Origin: Ostreococcus lucimarinus CCE9901
Taxonomy: Eukaryota > Chlorophyta > Mamiellophyceae > Mamiellales > Bathycoccaceae
Reading direction: 5' to 3'
DNA length: 64,000 bases
Assembly (NCBI RefSeq): GCF_000092065.1
Contig: NC_009359.1
Location: 124,001-188,000, forward strand
In this document: piece after piece, positions 47,672-57,732 of the stretch
Layout: every line of letters begins with the position of its first letter
Position numbering within the stretch: the first letter of the stretch is position 1
The notes under the pieces: generated by a model
The model's database searches: none
What the model saw: the letters and a program-made list of their open reading frames with translations, nothing else
What the model was told of the DNA's origin: nothing
Made by a program: the position numbers and the translations under genes

Positions 47672-48142
47672 ATGAAGAAGACGATCGCGCTCGCGCGCGC
47701 GCAGTTTACGAGGGATGAAGCGCTCGTCGAGAAGATTCGCGGGCGCGGGCGCGAGCGCGCGCGCGACGCCGCCGCCGACGACGACGACGACGACGACGAG
47801 GGAGAGACGGTGACGTGGACGAAAGCCGAGGTGGTTCGACTGAACGCGTACTCGAAGTACTTCCTCGCGTGGTATCTGGGAACGATCGCGGGGATCATGG
47901 GGTTCTTTGGATTTGGTTGGACCGTGTGGGGCGCGTTCTTCATCAACGTCGGGACGTACTTTTTTGAGACGATGTACTTGCGGATCGATCTGGATGAGAT
48001 CGGAGAGGGAATGGAGTTCTTCTTGGACTCTCTCGCGTCGAGTTACGGGGTGTTTGTGCTGACTTGGGTGGTGGTCGCGGAGACGCTCGGGCGCTCGCGC
48101 GCGCAGATGCCCACTCACACGATTCCGCGCTTTGGCGGGTGA
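47672..48142 (+). CDS. RAB5IF/OPTI-like ER membrane protein (Rab5ip family)
   Basis: 156 aa. A hydrophilic N-terminus with a seven-Asp run precedes three membrane helices: YFLAWYLGTIAGIMGFFGF, WTVWGAFFINVGTYFFETMY and GVFVLTWVVVAETLG, separated by LRIDLDEIGEG. The order and the acidic loop between helices 2 and 3 match human RAB5IF/OPTI, which with TMCO1 forms the GEL complex of the multipass ER translocon. EMC6 is a more distant relative of similar fold and an alternative label. Confidence 0.75.
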   Translation: MKKTIALARAQFTRDEALVEKIRGRGRERARDAAADDDDDDDEGETVTWTKAEVVRLNAYSKYFLAWYLGTIAGIMGFFGFGWTVWGAFFINVGTYFFETMYLRIDLDEIGEGMEFFLDSLASSYGVFVLTWVVVAETLGRSRAQMPTHTIPRFGG

Positions 48143-48288
48143 CGCGCGCGTCGACGTTCGTGGTGAGGGGTTATTTTTGTATAGCCTTGTAATTAATATA
48201 CTCGATGTTGAAACAAAATTCGTGTCGGCGCGCGTTGGAGCTGCGGTGGCGGCCGTTATTCGTACATTTCAAAGACGGAGAAACATTC

Positions 48289-50125
48289 TCATCGACGTCT
48301 GCCTCGGCGCAAACCGAGAAGAAGTTCACTAGCGTCAGAGAGCTCCGACATGCAGCTTTTCGACGCCACGAGCGAACCAGCGACAGATGGCGTGGCGCTA
48401 GCAAAACCATCGCGGTTGATTCCCGAGTGTTCTGTGCTCATGGGATTCATGTACGATCTCGCGGGGACGGTCTCCGACGCGCGCGGCTGCGGTCTCTTTG
48501 GCGATTCGTCCACTTGCGAACGTTGCAAACCGGCATTGTTCGCGCTTTTCGCTGCCGCGTTTACGACGCTTTCAAGCGCGTACGCGCCTCGAGACACATT
48601 GAGGAATCGTGCGTCTTGACTCAGACGACTGTACAGTGTGTTCGCCGGCGTCTTTCCGGCGAGCCTTACGAGCGAACGATCCTTGATCAAGCGCACCATT
48701 TCGCTCACTTGCAAACCTTCGGGGCCGGCGGTGAGTAAGAGGTGATAACACGCCTCGGAAATCGACTTGAACGGGCAATCCGTTTCGTCCGAGGTCACTA
48801 TGCCCTTGCCCGAGTCCCCGACGAAGGAGCCGCCTACGGTCATCGGCGGCTTACTCGTTGTATTCCCTGAATGATGTTCGCTCGTCGTCATCGTGCCGCC
48901 AAAGTTACTCGGCACTGCCTCGCGCTTGTAGCGCTTGGTGCTATCGCCGGCTTCACTGACGCTCATCATCGCCGCCAAGTGCTTGTACGCGGAATCTGGT
49001 CCGACAATACCACTTTCCTGCGGCGCGCCTCTCGGCGACCAACGCCCGTACGGTGACAACGTCCAACCTCTTCTAATCGACGCGTGCTTAGGCCGTGTCT
49101 TATTCCACGTCTCGCGAATCCACGATTGTCCGGTGGAGTCTTGGAACACTATCAAGGATGTATCGTTATTCACGCCAACGCCCGGAAAACAAACGACAAT
49201 TTTCCCGCGAGCGTCGGTGATTTGAGAAATATATCCTTCGCACCACCTGTTGTTGTAATGCACGTCGACCTCCTCGTTCAAGCGACGAGACGCGTCCACG
49301 GCTAGATTGTCAACTGGTGGTGTCGGGCGAACAGTACTCGACAGCGTGCTCGTGGGCAAACGAACGTTATCTGCGACACCATCGCCGCCGCCTTCCGGCG
49401 CGACGCCGAGCGTGATAAACTCCCCGTCGTTTTCGATAACCTTGGCGCTCGCCCAGGTCGCGCCGTGGGACTTGTGCGGACGCGCTACTTCTACCATTGA
49501 CCCTGGTTCGTACGCCAAGTTCACGTCAACGAGCTCCGAACCCGAACTCTTGTCACTTTCGCTCTCGCACCCGACGTAGTCCTCCGTCTCGCGACGACGC
49601 TTGCGACAAGCCGCCGCGCCCGCGAACTCAACCTCATCCGCACCCCGTCGCCCCGTCGACTCCCCGTCCAGATCGATCACTTTATACGTCGCGCGTTTGA
49701 CCAGCACAAACATCGGATCTACGTTCGCGTTCGCATCGTCAGTCTTCTTGCCGAAAAATCGTCGCGCGTCCTACGTCGCCTCGCCTTCGTCGTCGTCGCA
49801 CCTTTAGACAACTGTCCGACGATCGTATTCTGCGGCGTCGCACCGCCGAGTTTCACCCCACCCGATCGCTCTCGAACAGCTCTCGTGATCTCTTTCACCT
49901 ATCGTCGCCCGTCGCGCGTCGCGCGTCGCGTCGTCAGTCTCGCGTTCGCCTCGGCGCGTCGACATCGCGGTCCGTGTGCGTGTACAGTCTCACACCGGCC
50001 CCCGTCCGCGCGGGGATACCCCCGTCGTCGCCTCGCGCGCGCACCGTCAGGCCCTGTTCCCCCGCCGCGCGCAGTGCGTCGTAACACGCGCGTTTGATCG
50101 TCCCCTCGCGGAACCGCGACGCCAT
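48289..50125 (-). CDS. Chromatin-associated protein with two HARE-HTH domains and Tudor/Agenet-like repeats
   Basis: CDS complement(join(48289..49718, 49802..49898, 50045..50125)), 535 aa. Exons 1-3 join to form a complete N-terminal HARE-HTH: TIKRACYDALRAAGEQGLT, VKEITRAVRERSGGVKL, TPQNTIVGQLSK, then DPMFVLVKRATYKVIDL. Introns are 146 and 83 nt, both with CTGAC branches. Two Tudor-like segments follow (about 140-180, EPGSMVEVARPHKSHGATWA; about 210-260, LNEEVDVHYNNRWCEGYISQ). A second HARE-HTH is near 385-455 (ISEACYHLLLTAGPEGLQVS, TPANTLYSRLSQDARFLNVS). HARE-HTH occurs in ASXL, HB1 and related proteins and is linked to modified-DNA binding. Confidence 0.8.
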
Positions 50126-51183
50126 TCTCGTCGCCGCGCCGCGCGCACGCCCTCGCGAATCCACGGTCGTTCGCGTCGTTCGCGACGCGATTCCCGTCGA
50201 CGAATCCGGCGCGCCGCGACGCGCGCGCGACGCGCGCGCGCCCGATCGCGCGAGATACGCGCGGTAGAGAATACGATCGAAGTCGTCGACGCGAACGAAG
50301 GCGCTCGCCGCGATCGCGCGACGCGCGAAACGCGCGTGCGAGTGCGGCGCGCGGTGCATTTCGGGCGCGCCGACCCCGTCGCGGTCGTCGAGTCCTGACT
50401 CGTCCGAGAAAATCTCTCGCGCGCGCGCGTGCCGAGCCGACAGCGCGCGCGCGCGCGCGACGCCGCGACGGCGCGCGCGGCGCGTCGATCGCGCGGCGAC
50501 GCGCGATGATGATCGCGTCGTCGATCGAACGCGGGCGAGACGGCGCCGCGACCGCGCCCGCGCGGGGAGCGGGCGTCGATCGCGCGCTCGCCCTAGAATT
50601 CCGACATTGGCACCGCACGGGGCGCTATGGGACGCAGTCGGATCCGACGCATCCGCGCGCGACGCGGCGTCGTCGCGATCGCGATCGACGTCGCGCGACG
50701 ACATCCCGCGAGCGTAACATTCGCGCGCGCGTCCGCGCGCGCGATCGTCGCGTTCGCGCGTCGCGCGACGCGTCGCGACGCGCCGAACGCCTCGACCGAC
50801 CGCGTCCGCGAGCGCGCGGCCGCGACGCGACGTCCGCGCGTCGCGCGCGCGTCGCCGCGCGCGATCAAGCGCGCGTCGCGCCGCATTCGCGCGCGCGAAT
50901 TAATCCCCGATCGCGCGCGCGCGCGTCGGGCGTCGTCGTCGCGCGTCGCGCGCCGCGCGCCCGCGCGCGCGCGTCGCGACGAGTCCCGATGGGCGCGCGC
51001 GGGCGCCCATCGCGCGAAATTGCAAAAAATACTCGACGTTTCGAATTCTCGTACGCGCATTCAGTGAGACGATGCGAACCGTTGCGAATCGCGAAAACAC
51101 GGCGGATGTCGTCGGGCGCGATGGACGACCGACCGCGCTCCAGGGGTGGCGCGCGTCGCGTCGTCGGCACTAAACCACGCGCG
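50126..51183. other. 1.06-kb divergent intergenic region, no confident gene
   Basis: CGCG-dominated DNA between the HARE-HTH gene and the TolA-like gene, unusually long for this window. Open frames on both strands are Arg/Ala-rich and lack any family motif. On the minus strand the frame of the HARE-HTH first exon stays open to an ATG at 50704, so that protein could have up to 193 extra N-terminal residues; I prefer the start at 50125 because the domain begins eight residues later. Confidence 0.5.
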
Positions 51184-54012
51184 ATGTCTCTCGCGAACGA
51201 GCTCGCGATGAAGTCCGCGGTCGCGTCTCGCGCGATCGCGACCAAGGTGCGCGCGACGGCGGCGCGCGCGCGCGAACGGCGGCGCGATCGGCGCGCGATG
51301 GCGCGCCATCGTCGACGCTTCGATCGGATACGTCGAGACGATCGGACCGCGAGGACGACGCGCGCGCGGTCGGGACGACGCGCGATCGCGCGGGGTGGTT
51401 GGAGCGAGCGTCGCGGGATGTGTAGAGACTGACGGTGGAGCACGCGCGCGCGCGCGATGGATGAACAGACGATGAAGAGGACGAAGAGCGCGAGAGGGGC
51501 GCCGCGAGGCGCGCGCGCGGCGGCGAAGCGCTCGGAAGACAGCGAAGAGGTCGAGGGCGGCGCGCTGAAGCGCATCGTCGCGGCTGGTACGGTTGCGTTT
51601 TCCGTGCTCGCGGGCGTGGAGGGGGCGATCGAGCCGGCGCGCGCGGCGGGCTCGGCGACGGAGATCGTGCAACTCGCGCTCGACGCCGTCGACCCCGTCG
51701 AGGACCCTGACGCCAAGGCTGAAGCGCCCGAGCGAGTCAAGGCGGATACTTCCTCGCTCGAGGGTGCGCTTAAGGCACAAGTGCAGTCGCGAAAGTCGAC
51801 GGTGAAGGAAGCGGGTAAGAAAGCGGCCAAGGCTGCCGCCGCGCCGGCGAAGAGCGGCGCGCCCGAAGGCGCCATGTCTCCGAACGCGAAGGATTACAAG
51901 TCTGAAATCGGCGAAAGCCTCGCTACTCTGGATTATGACGCCATTATCAAGAAGACGGACGACTATTTTGTCTACCGCTACGATCGCGGCATCGATGAAT
52001 CTCAAATCATCGATCTCGACGACGAAGACGACTCTGCGACGCGCGGTCCGAAGGGCACGAAGAAACGAGTCGCGGTGGCCAAGTCCACCACCGCCCCTTC
52101 GTTCACCTTGCCGAGCTTCACCGCGCCGAGCTTCGATGCGCCGAGCTTCTCGATTCCGACGTTTGAAGTGCCGAGCATCGAAATTCCGGCTATTCCGGGT
52201 GTAGCCGAACCGGCGACCAAGAAGGACACCTCCGCCGAAGACGCCGCGAAGGCTGACGCCGCGGCCGCGAAGAAGGCCGAGGCCGAGGCCGAGGCTGCGA
52301 GGAAGGCCGAGGCCGACGCCGCGACCGCCAAGAAGGCCGAGGCCGACGCCGCGGCCGCCAAGAAAGCTGACGCTGAAGCCGCCAAGAAAGCTGACGCCGA
52401 AGCCGCCAAGAAGGCCAAGGCTGACGCTGAAGCCGCCAAGAAGGCAGCGGCGGAAGCCGCCAAGGCTGAAGCTGCCGCGAAGAAGGCTGAAAGCGCGAAG
52501 AAGCCGATGGCTGCCGCCCCGGCCGCCGGTAGCAGCGATCTTGGTTTCGATTTCGGCTCTCTCTCTCAATACATGGAATCCGCTCCGGCGGCGCCGAAGG
52601 TTGACAAGAAGGCTGAAGCCGCCGCTAAGAAGGCTGCCAAAAAGGCCGCTGCTGAGGCCGCGAAGAAGGCTGCCGAGGAAGAAAAGAAGGCCGCCGCTGC
52701 CGCGAAGGCCGCTGCGAAGGCTGCTCCGAAGCCGATGGCTGCCGCCCCGGCCGCCGGTAGCAGCGATCTTGGTTTCGATTTCGGCTCTCTCTCTCAATAC
52801 ATGGAATCCGCTCCGGCGACGCCGAAGGCACCGAAGGCTGACAACGCGTCCGCCGCCGCTGGTCAAAAGGCTGCCGAAAAGATCGCCAAGCAACAGAAAG
52901 AAGCCGCCAAGAAGGCTGAGGCCGCCGCGAAGAAGGCTGAGGCCGCCGCGAAGAAGGCTCAAGCGCAAGAGGAAGCCGCCGCCGCGCGCGCCGCCGCCAA
53001 GGCTGAGATGGCCGCGAAGAAGGCGGCCGGGAAATCCGCTGAGAAACCGACTTACAGCAAGCGCACTGTTGAAAAGAAGGCGAAGCCGACGTTCACGAAG
53101 TCTGCCAGAGATGGTAAGTTCGCTCCCTTCGCTGGGACTTACAAGACGACCGTCGTCGAGAAGGAGGCCCTCCCGGGCGTGCCCGTCGACTTCGATGCCA
53201 TCGTCGACGCCCAAGAACCCAAGGCGGAAGCGATTCTCGCCAAGGCCAACGATAAATCTGGCGATTTCTTGAACATTTCCGGTGAAGCTGGCTTCGCCAT
53301 CGCGGGTACGATTGCGTTGGTTTACGAGACGGAGGACAAGAAGTTCCGCGAGCAAGCGAAGAATGCCAAGATGCCGGCGCCGACGAAGACGAATGCTCCC
53401 TCCGGTGAAAGCACCACCGAAGGTTGGTTCGATGCAGCGCTCAAGAAATACATGAACAAAGATGGTTCCGCCCCGAAGCCAAAGCCCGTCGCCGCCGCGC
53501 CGAAGCCGGTCGCCGCCGCGCCGAAGCCGGCCGTGCCGAAGTCTGATCCGGTGAAGAACGCCAAGGAGGCGCAATCGTGGATGGACAAGTGGTCCGCGAG
53601 CAAGCCTAAGCCGGCTGCCGCCGCGGCGCCGGCGCCGGCGCCTGCCGCGCCGAAGCCCGCGGCGCCGAAGTCTGATCCGGTGAAGAACGCCAAGGAGGCA
53701 CAGTCGTGGATGGACAACTGGGAGCGCAAGGTCAAGCCGACCGCCGCCGCCGCGCCGACGCCGGTCGCCGCGCCGGCGCCGACGCCGGTCGCCGCGCCGG
53801 CGCCGACGCCGGTCGCCGCGGCGCCGAAGCCCGTCCCGACGCCGACGGTCTCGACCACCACCACTCGCACGGTCACCTCGGACAACCTGACGGCCGAGCA
53901 ACGCGCCGCCGCCGAAGCCTGGCTCAAGAAGTGGCGCGAGGACGGTCGCCCGACGGACGAGACCAAATTCGACGAGGCCAAGACGTGGTTGAAGCAGCAC
54001 AACTTCGACTGA
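51184..54012 (+). CDS. Ala/Lys-rich TolA-like repeat protein, probably plastid-targeted
   Basis: Preferred CDS join(51184..51246, 51469..54012), 868 aa; the unspliced alternative starts at 51457. Exon 1 (MSLANELAMKSAVASRAIAT) gives a transit-like start, and the 222-nt intron has donor GTGCGC, CTGAC branch and acceptor GAACAG. A hydrophobic stretch with an ARAAG end (KRIVAAGTVAFSVLAGVEGA) suggests thylakoid or lumen sorting. Then follow PSF/PSI repeats, about 200 residues of Ala/Lys/Glu-rich coiled coil, and two copies of LGFDFGSLSQYMESAPA. A hydrophobic segment lies in FAIAGTIALVYETED, and the Pro-rich C-terminus repeats SDPVKNAKEAQSWMD twice. I know no homologue. Confidence 0.65.
52503..52818 (+). 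repeat. Identical 88-bp in-frame repeat pair
   Basis: Bases 52503-52590 and 52731-52818 are identical over 88 bp, offset by 228 bp (76 codons). They encode the same peptide segment including GSSDLGFDFGSLSQYMESAP. Identity at third codon positions indicates a recent duplication or gene conversion inside the gene. Confidence 0.9.
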
Positions 54013-54128
54013 GCGATTACAAACAACGAGTGAATCGTTCACATTGACTGTTCATGAAGACATTAATAAACAAACGCACACGCACTAAGCTATCCGGGTC
54101 GCGCGTCCAAGCCGACGTCGCCCTCGCG

Positions 54129-54668
54129 TCACGGCGACGTCCCCGGGGTCTCCTCTCCCCCCCCCTTTCGCGCCTCGCGCGCGACGTCGCAGCACCGCAC
54201 GTGCGGCAGATTCACCTTCCCGCACACCCCGCACCGCACCACGCTCTCCACGAACGGCAACCTCTTGAACTGATTCCTCCGTTTCCTTCGACTCGGCGTC
54301 ACCTTGCGCTTCGGCACCGCCATGAGCCACATCTCCATCACCCGCGATCCCAGTCCACCGTCCTCGAGCGTCGCGCCCGTCGCCGTCCGCGCCGTCGGCG
54401 CCATCGTCGCCGTCGCTCGCGCCTCGCGAATCGCGTCGTCGCGCGTCGCCATCGCGCGTTCGCGCGTCCGCGCGCCGTCGTCCCCGTCCGTCGCCGTCGT
54501 CGCGTCCGTCGTCGCCATCGCGCGCCGTCCCGCCGTCGCGCTCGCCGCCGCGCGCGCCGCCGTCGTCGCCGCCGTCGTCGCGCGCGTCGCGCGCGCGAGC
54601 GCGCGCGCGAGCGCCATGCGCGCGTCGCGGTGTGCGTCTCGGTTTCCATCGTCGCACTGTTTGCCCAT
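54129..54668 (-). CDS. Mitochondrial ribosomal protein bL32m
   Basis: 179 aa, or 162 if started at the second ATG (54617, MALARALARATRATTA). The last 65 residues are bL32: AVPKRKVTPSRRKRRNQFKR, then a zinc ribbon CGVCGKVNLPHVRCC. Everything before is a long Ala/Thr/Arg-rich presequence fitting mitochondrial import. Plastid L32 is normally encoded in the chloroplast genome, so mitochondrial use is the better guess. The start is 97 bp from the divergent ALB3 start. Confidence 0.85.
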   Translation of the reverse strand: MGKQCDDGNRDAHRDARMALARALARATRATTAATTAARAAASATAGRRAMATTDATTATDGDDGARTRERAMATRDDAIREARATATMAPTARTATGATLEDGGLGSRVMEMWLMAVPKRKVTPSRRKRRNQFKRLPFVESVVRCGVCGKVNLPHVRCCDVAREARKGGGEETPGTSP

Positions 54669-54765
54669 ACGAAATCGCGCAACGTCGAGGTTTTATTATC
54701 CACCCGCGTCGATCGCGGCGCACACGACGACGCCGCGACCGCGCGCGCGACCGGCGCGTCGGCCG

Positions 54766-54862
54766 ATGCCGCGCGTCGGCGCGACGCCGCGCGCGTCGCT
54801 CGCCGCGCGCGGCGTCGCGCGCGCGACGCGAGGGACGGCGCGATGCGCGCGACGCGCGACGA

Positions 54863-54894
<32 letters not shown>

Positions 54895-56412
54895 CGGATC
54901 GAGCGACGGCGCGACGCGCGCGGCGACGGCGCGATCGCGCGGGCGCGACGCGCGACGCGGTGCGACGCGCTGGGAGGGCTGGAGGCGATGGACGCGAACG
55001 CGATGGCGGCGCTGGCGCGCGACGCGCACGCGCACGCGAGCGCGGTTTTCGAGACGGCGGACGTCGGCGCGCTCGCGGACGCGGTGCGCGCGGTGAGCGA
55101 TGCGAACGGTGCGGTCGGCGATGGGGCGATGGCGGTGGACGCGGACGCGCTGAAAGAGGCGATGAGCGCGGTGACGGAGGCGGAGCGCGCGGCGAAAATC
55201 GCGAGCGGGGAAATCGCGGCGCCGCAGAGAATGGAGGGATGGCTCGCGCCCGTGTCCGACGCGCTCGAGGATCTGTTGTTTGCGATTCAGGGGCAGTTGC
55301 AAGGGCTGGGGGTGCCGTACTCGACCGGGAACGCGATCATCATCGTGACGATTTTGGTCAAGTTTGTGACGTATCCGCTCACGCGAGATCAAGTCGTGAG
55401 CTCGCTGAATATGAAAAACTTGCAGCCACAGATCGCGGCGATTCGTGAGAAGTACGAGGACGACCAGGAGCGCATGAATAAGGAGATCAATCGCGTGTAC
55501 GAGGAAAACGGGGTGAACCCGCTCGCGGGGTGCGGTCCGGCGTTGTTGACGTTTCCCGTGCTCGCCGGGTTGTATCGCGCGTTCAACAACGCCGGCATCG
55601 ACGGCGCGTTTGACGAGGCTTGGTTTTTCTTACCTTCCCTCGCAGGTCCCACGGACGCGCGAGATTTGAGTTGGCTGCTGCCGCTCGACTCGGATTACGC
55701 GCCGCCGATCGGTTGGGAGGAAGCGTCGCTGTATTTGATTTTCCCGGTGCTGACGACGATTTCGCAATTCGTGAGCATGGAAGTGTTGAAACCGGAGGAG
55801 ACTGAAAAGACGGATGAGATGAAGAATCAGTCGGTGTTGCTCAAGTTGCTTCCGCTGTTCATCGGCTACATCTCCCTCACCGTTCCCGCCGGGTTAGCTC
55901 TGTACTGGTTCTGGAACAACGTATTCACGACGGGGATTCAGGTGTTTTTGCGCAACGGCGGCGCGAAGGCGACGGTGGAGGCTCCGGACGACATTAAGAT
56001 TAAGATTCCTCTCGGATGCGTGGTGATTCCGGAAGACGCGGAGATCATACCGGCCGGCACCACAGACTTCGGACCGAGCATCGTCTGGGACGAGGAGTGG
56101 CTGGCGAAATGGCGAGAGGAGCAAGTCGCCGCCGCGCCACAGTTGGCGGCGCAAAACGCCATCGCCGCGGGCATGAGCGAAGAAGACGCCAAGACGATGG
56201 AGGAAGCCCTTCGTAACCGTCTTCCGCGCAAAAAGAACATAGAAGAGCGCAATTTAGCCACAGAAACCGAGTTAAAGTCCCTGATCAAGGAGTTCAAGGC
56301 GCAAGGCAAGGACGCCACCGTGCTCGAGGAGGGTCTCGTCGCGCTTCGAGCGTACAAGGCGGAACTCAAGGCGAAGAAAGAAGAGGCCCCATCCGAAGCC
56401 GCGACGCAATAA
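54766..56412 (+). CDS. ALB3: Alb3/Oxa1/YidC-type thylakoid membrane insertase
   Basis: 548 aa from the ATG at 54766. It inserts light-harvesting proteins into thylakoids with cpSRP and cpFtsY. The transit peptide contains TATATATA encoded by a hexanucleotide repeat. The Oxa1 core is unmistakable: NAIIIVTILVKFVTYPLTRD, SSLNMKNLQPQIAAIREKY, NGVNPLAGCGPALLTFPVLA, AWFFLPSLAGPTDARD and LLPLFIGYISLTVPAGLALY. The N-terminal Ala/Asp/Glu-rich segment (about 75-145) lies in the lumen or stroma before the first helix. The C-terminal tail (about 400-548) is charged and helical, where other Alb3 proteins bind cpSRP43. Confidence 0.93.
54864..54893 (+). repeat. (GACGGC)5 hexanucleotide repeat in the ALB3 transit peptide
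   Basis: Five perfect units, in frame, encoding alternating Thr and Ala. A length-variable stretch within a transit peptide is likely tolerated. Confidence 0.9.
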
Positions 56413-56478
56413 CGCAGATGTTTCTAGCCATTGATTGTTACACGTCGATTCTAAAAGATTGCAGCTGCAGAGTTGTCC

Positions 56479-57489
56479 TCACGCCGCTCCCGCCCCGCCG
56501 TACGCCCCTTTCACGAAGATGTACGCCTTGAAATTTTGTCCACCAGTCGTGCGCATCGTGAACGAGTGCACGTGCTCGACGTTTCGCAAACCTAATCGTC
56601 GCCACAACTCCACGCGCTGGTACGTCACGAGCACCTGGAAGTTCGAGCGGTTGAGCTGCTTGGCCAAGAGCGCGAGCGTCTTTTCGTTGAAGACGCGATC
56701 GTACATGTAAATGTGCGAAAACTTGAACGCTCCGCGAGTCGTCGCGTCGCCTTGCTCCAACTCGCACCTCGGCGGAGACACGAGTTCGCGTCCCTCGTCC
56801 GTCATGAACGCTCGATCGCCGTTCAAAAGTTCAGCTTGGACTTCAGAAGCCTTTTGCGCTCGCGAAGGAACGTATTCGATCCCCACCGACTTTGCCACCT
56901 TGGCCGAAAGCGCGGCGTGAAACACCACCTTCCCGTATCCGCTCCCGACATCGATGAACGTGCTGTCCTCGCACAGGTTGAGATCGGCCCACATCTCCGA
57001 CATCGACTTCCCCTTCACGGGCGTTCGCACGGGCAACGGCGCGTCCAAGTCGGCGCTCGACAAACCTCGCAACAGCTGCAGCAACCGCTCGATCGACCCC
57101 TCCGTCATCTCTCCGTACCCCTCGCTCGCCGCGTTCTCATCTTCACCCTCCTCCGTCGCGGTCTTCGCCTTCTTCGCTCGCCGAGCGTCGTCTCCGTCCG
57201 CCTCCTCGCGCTCCCGCTTCGCCGCGTCGTCGTCGTCGCCGCCGATCGACCGACGCTTCCTCGGTCCCTCCACCGACCAATCGCTCGTCAGTCCCCAATC
57301 CAAGTACGTCTTCTTATCGATGTATCGATACACTCCCTTGACCGCCGCGTCGACGCGCACGGGCGCGCCCTTCGTCGGCGTCACCGGCGCGTCGTCGCCG
57401 CCGCGTCCGCGATCGGTCTCGAGGTCGTCGCGCGACGACGGCGCGCGCTTCGCGGGCGTCGACGGCGGCGACGCGGCGAACGAGAACAT
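56479..57489 (-). CDS. DOT1-like SAM-dependent methyltransferase
   Basis: 336 aa. The N-terminal 150 residues are polar and nuclear-looking (GPRKRRS, KREREEADGDDARRAKKAKT). The methyltransferase core resembles the DOT1 fold: motif I FIDVGSGYGKVVFHAALS, motif II KSVGIEYVPSRAQKASEVQ, the acidic-loop step ELEQGDATTRGAFKFSHIYM, and NFQVLVTYQRVELWRRLGL. DOT1 methylates histone H3 Lys79. The Asn-Asn motif seen in animal DOT1L after motif III is replaced by Met-Tyr-Asp here, so histone substrate specificity is uncertain. A different class I methyltransferase of lysine is possible. Confidence 0.75.
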   Translation of the reverse strand: MFSFAASPPSTPAKRAPSSRDDLETDRGRGGDDAPVTPTKGAPVRVDAAVKGVYRYIDKKTYLDWGLTSDWSVEGPRKRRSIGGDDDDAAKREREEADGDDARRAKKAKTATEEGEDENAASEGYGEMTEGSIERLLQLLRGLSSADLDAPLPVRTPVKGKSMSEMWADLNLCEDSTFIDVGSGYGKVVFHAALSAKVAKSVGIEYVPSRAQKASEVQAELLNGDRAFMTDEGRELVSPPRCELEQGDATTRGAFKFSHIYMYDRVFNEKTLALLAKQLNRSNFQVLVTYQRVELWRRLGLRNVEHVHSFTMRTTGGQNFKAYIFVKGAYGGAGAA

Positions 57490-57732
57490 GAATGATTTTT
57501 CGAGTCGATCGCTCGCGACGCGCGACGCGCGCGGTTCGGGACGCGTCGCGAGCGTCGCGCGATGCGGATCGCGTGAATCTTAACAATTGGATTTTTCCCG
57601 CCTTTTTCGGCGCGGCCGCGAGACGCGTCGAACGGAACGCGCCATCACGACGACCCGCTCGACGCCGACCTTAAACGCGAACGAACGAACGAACGAACGA
57701 AGGAAGAAGCGAAGGCAGCGAATCGAATCGAA

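Noticed and set aside
50506-51432. 308-codon plus-strand open frame in the long intergenic region
   Set aside because: Nearly all Arg/Ala from CGCG runs. Only its segment at 51184-51246 is used, as the likely transit exon of the TolA-like gene.
51457-54012. TolA-like protein starting at 51457 without an upstream exon
   Set aside because: It gives an acidic start with no transit peptide, and a CTGAC branch with a CAG acceptor lies just at that point. Kept as an alternative.
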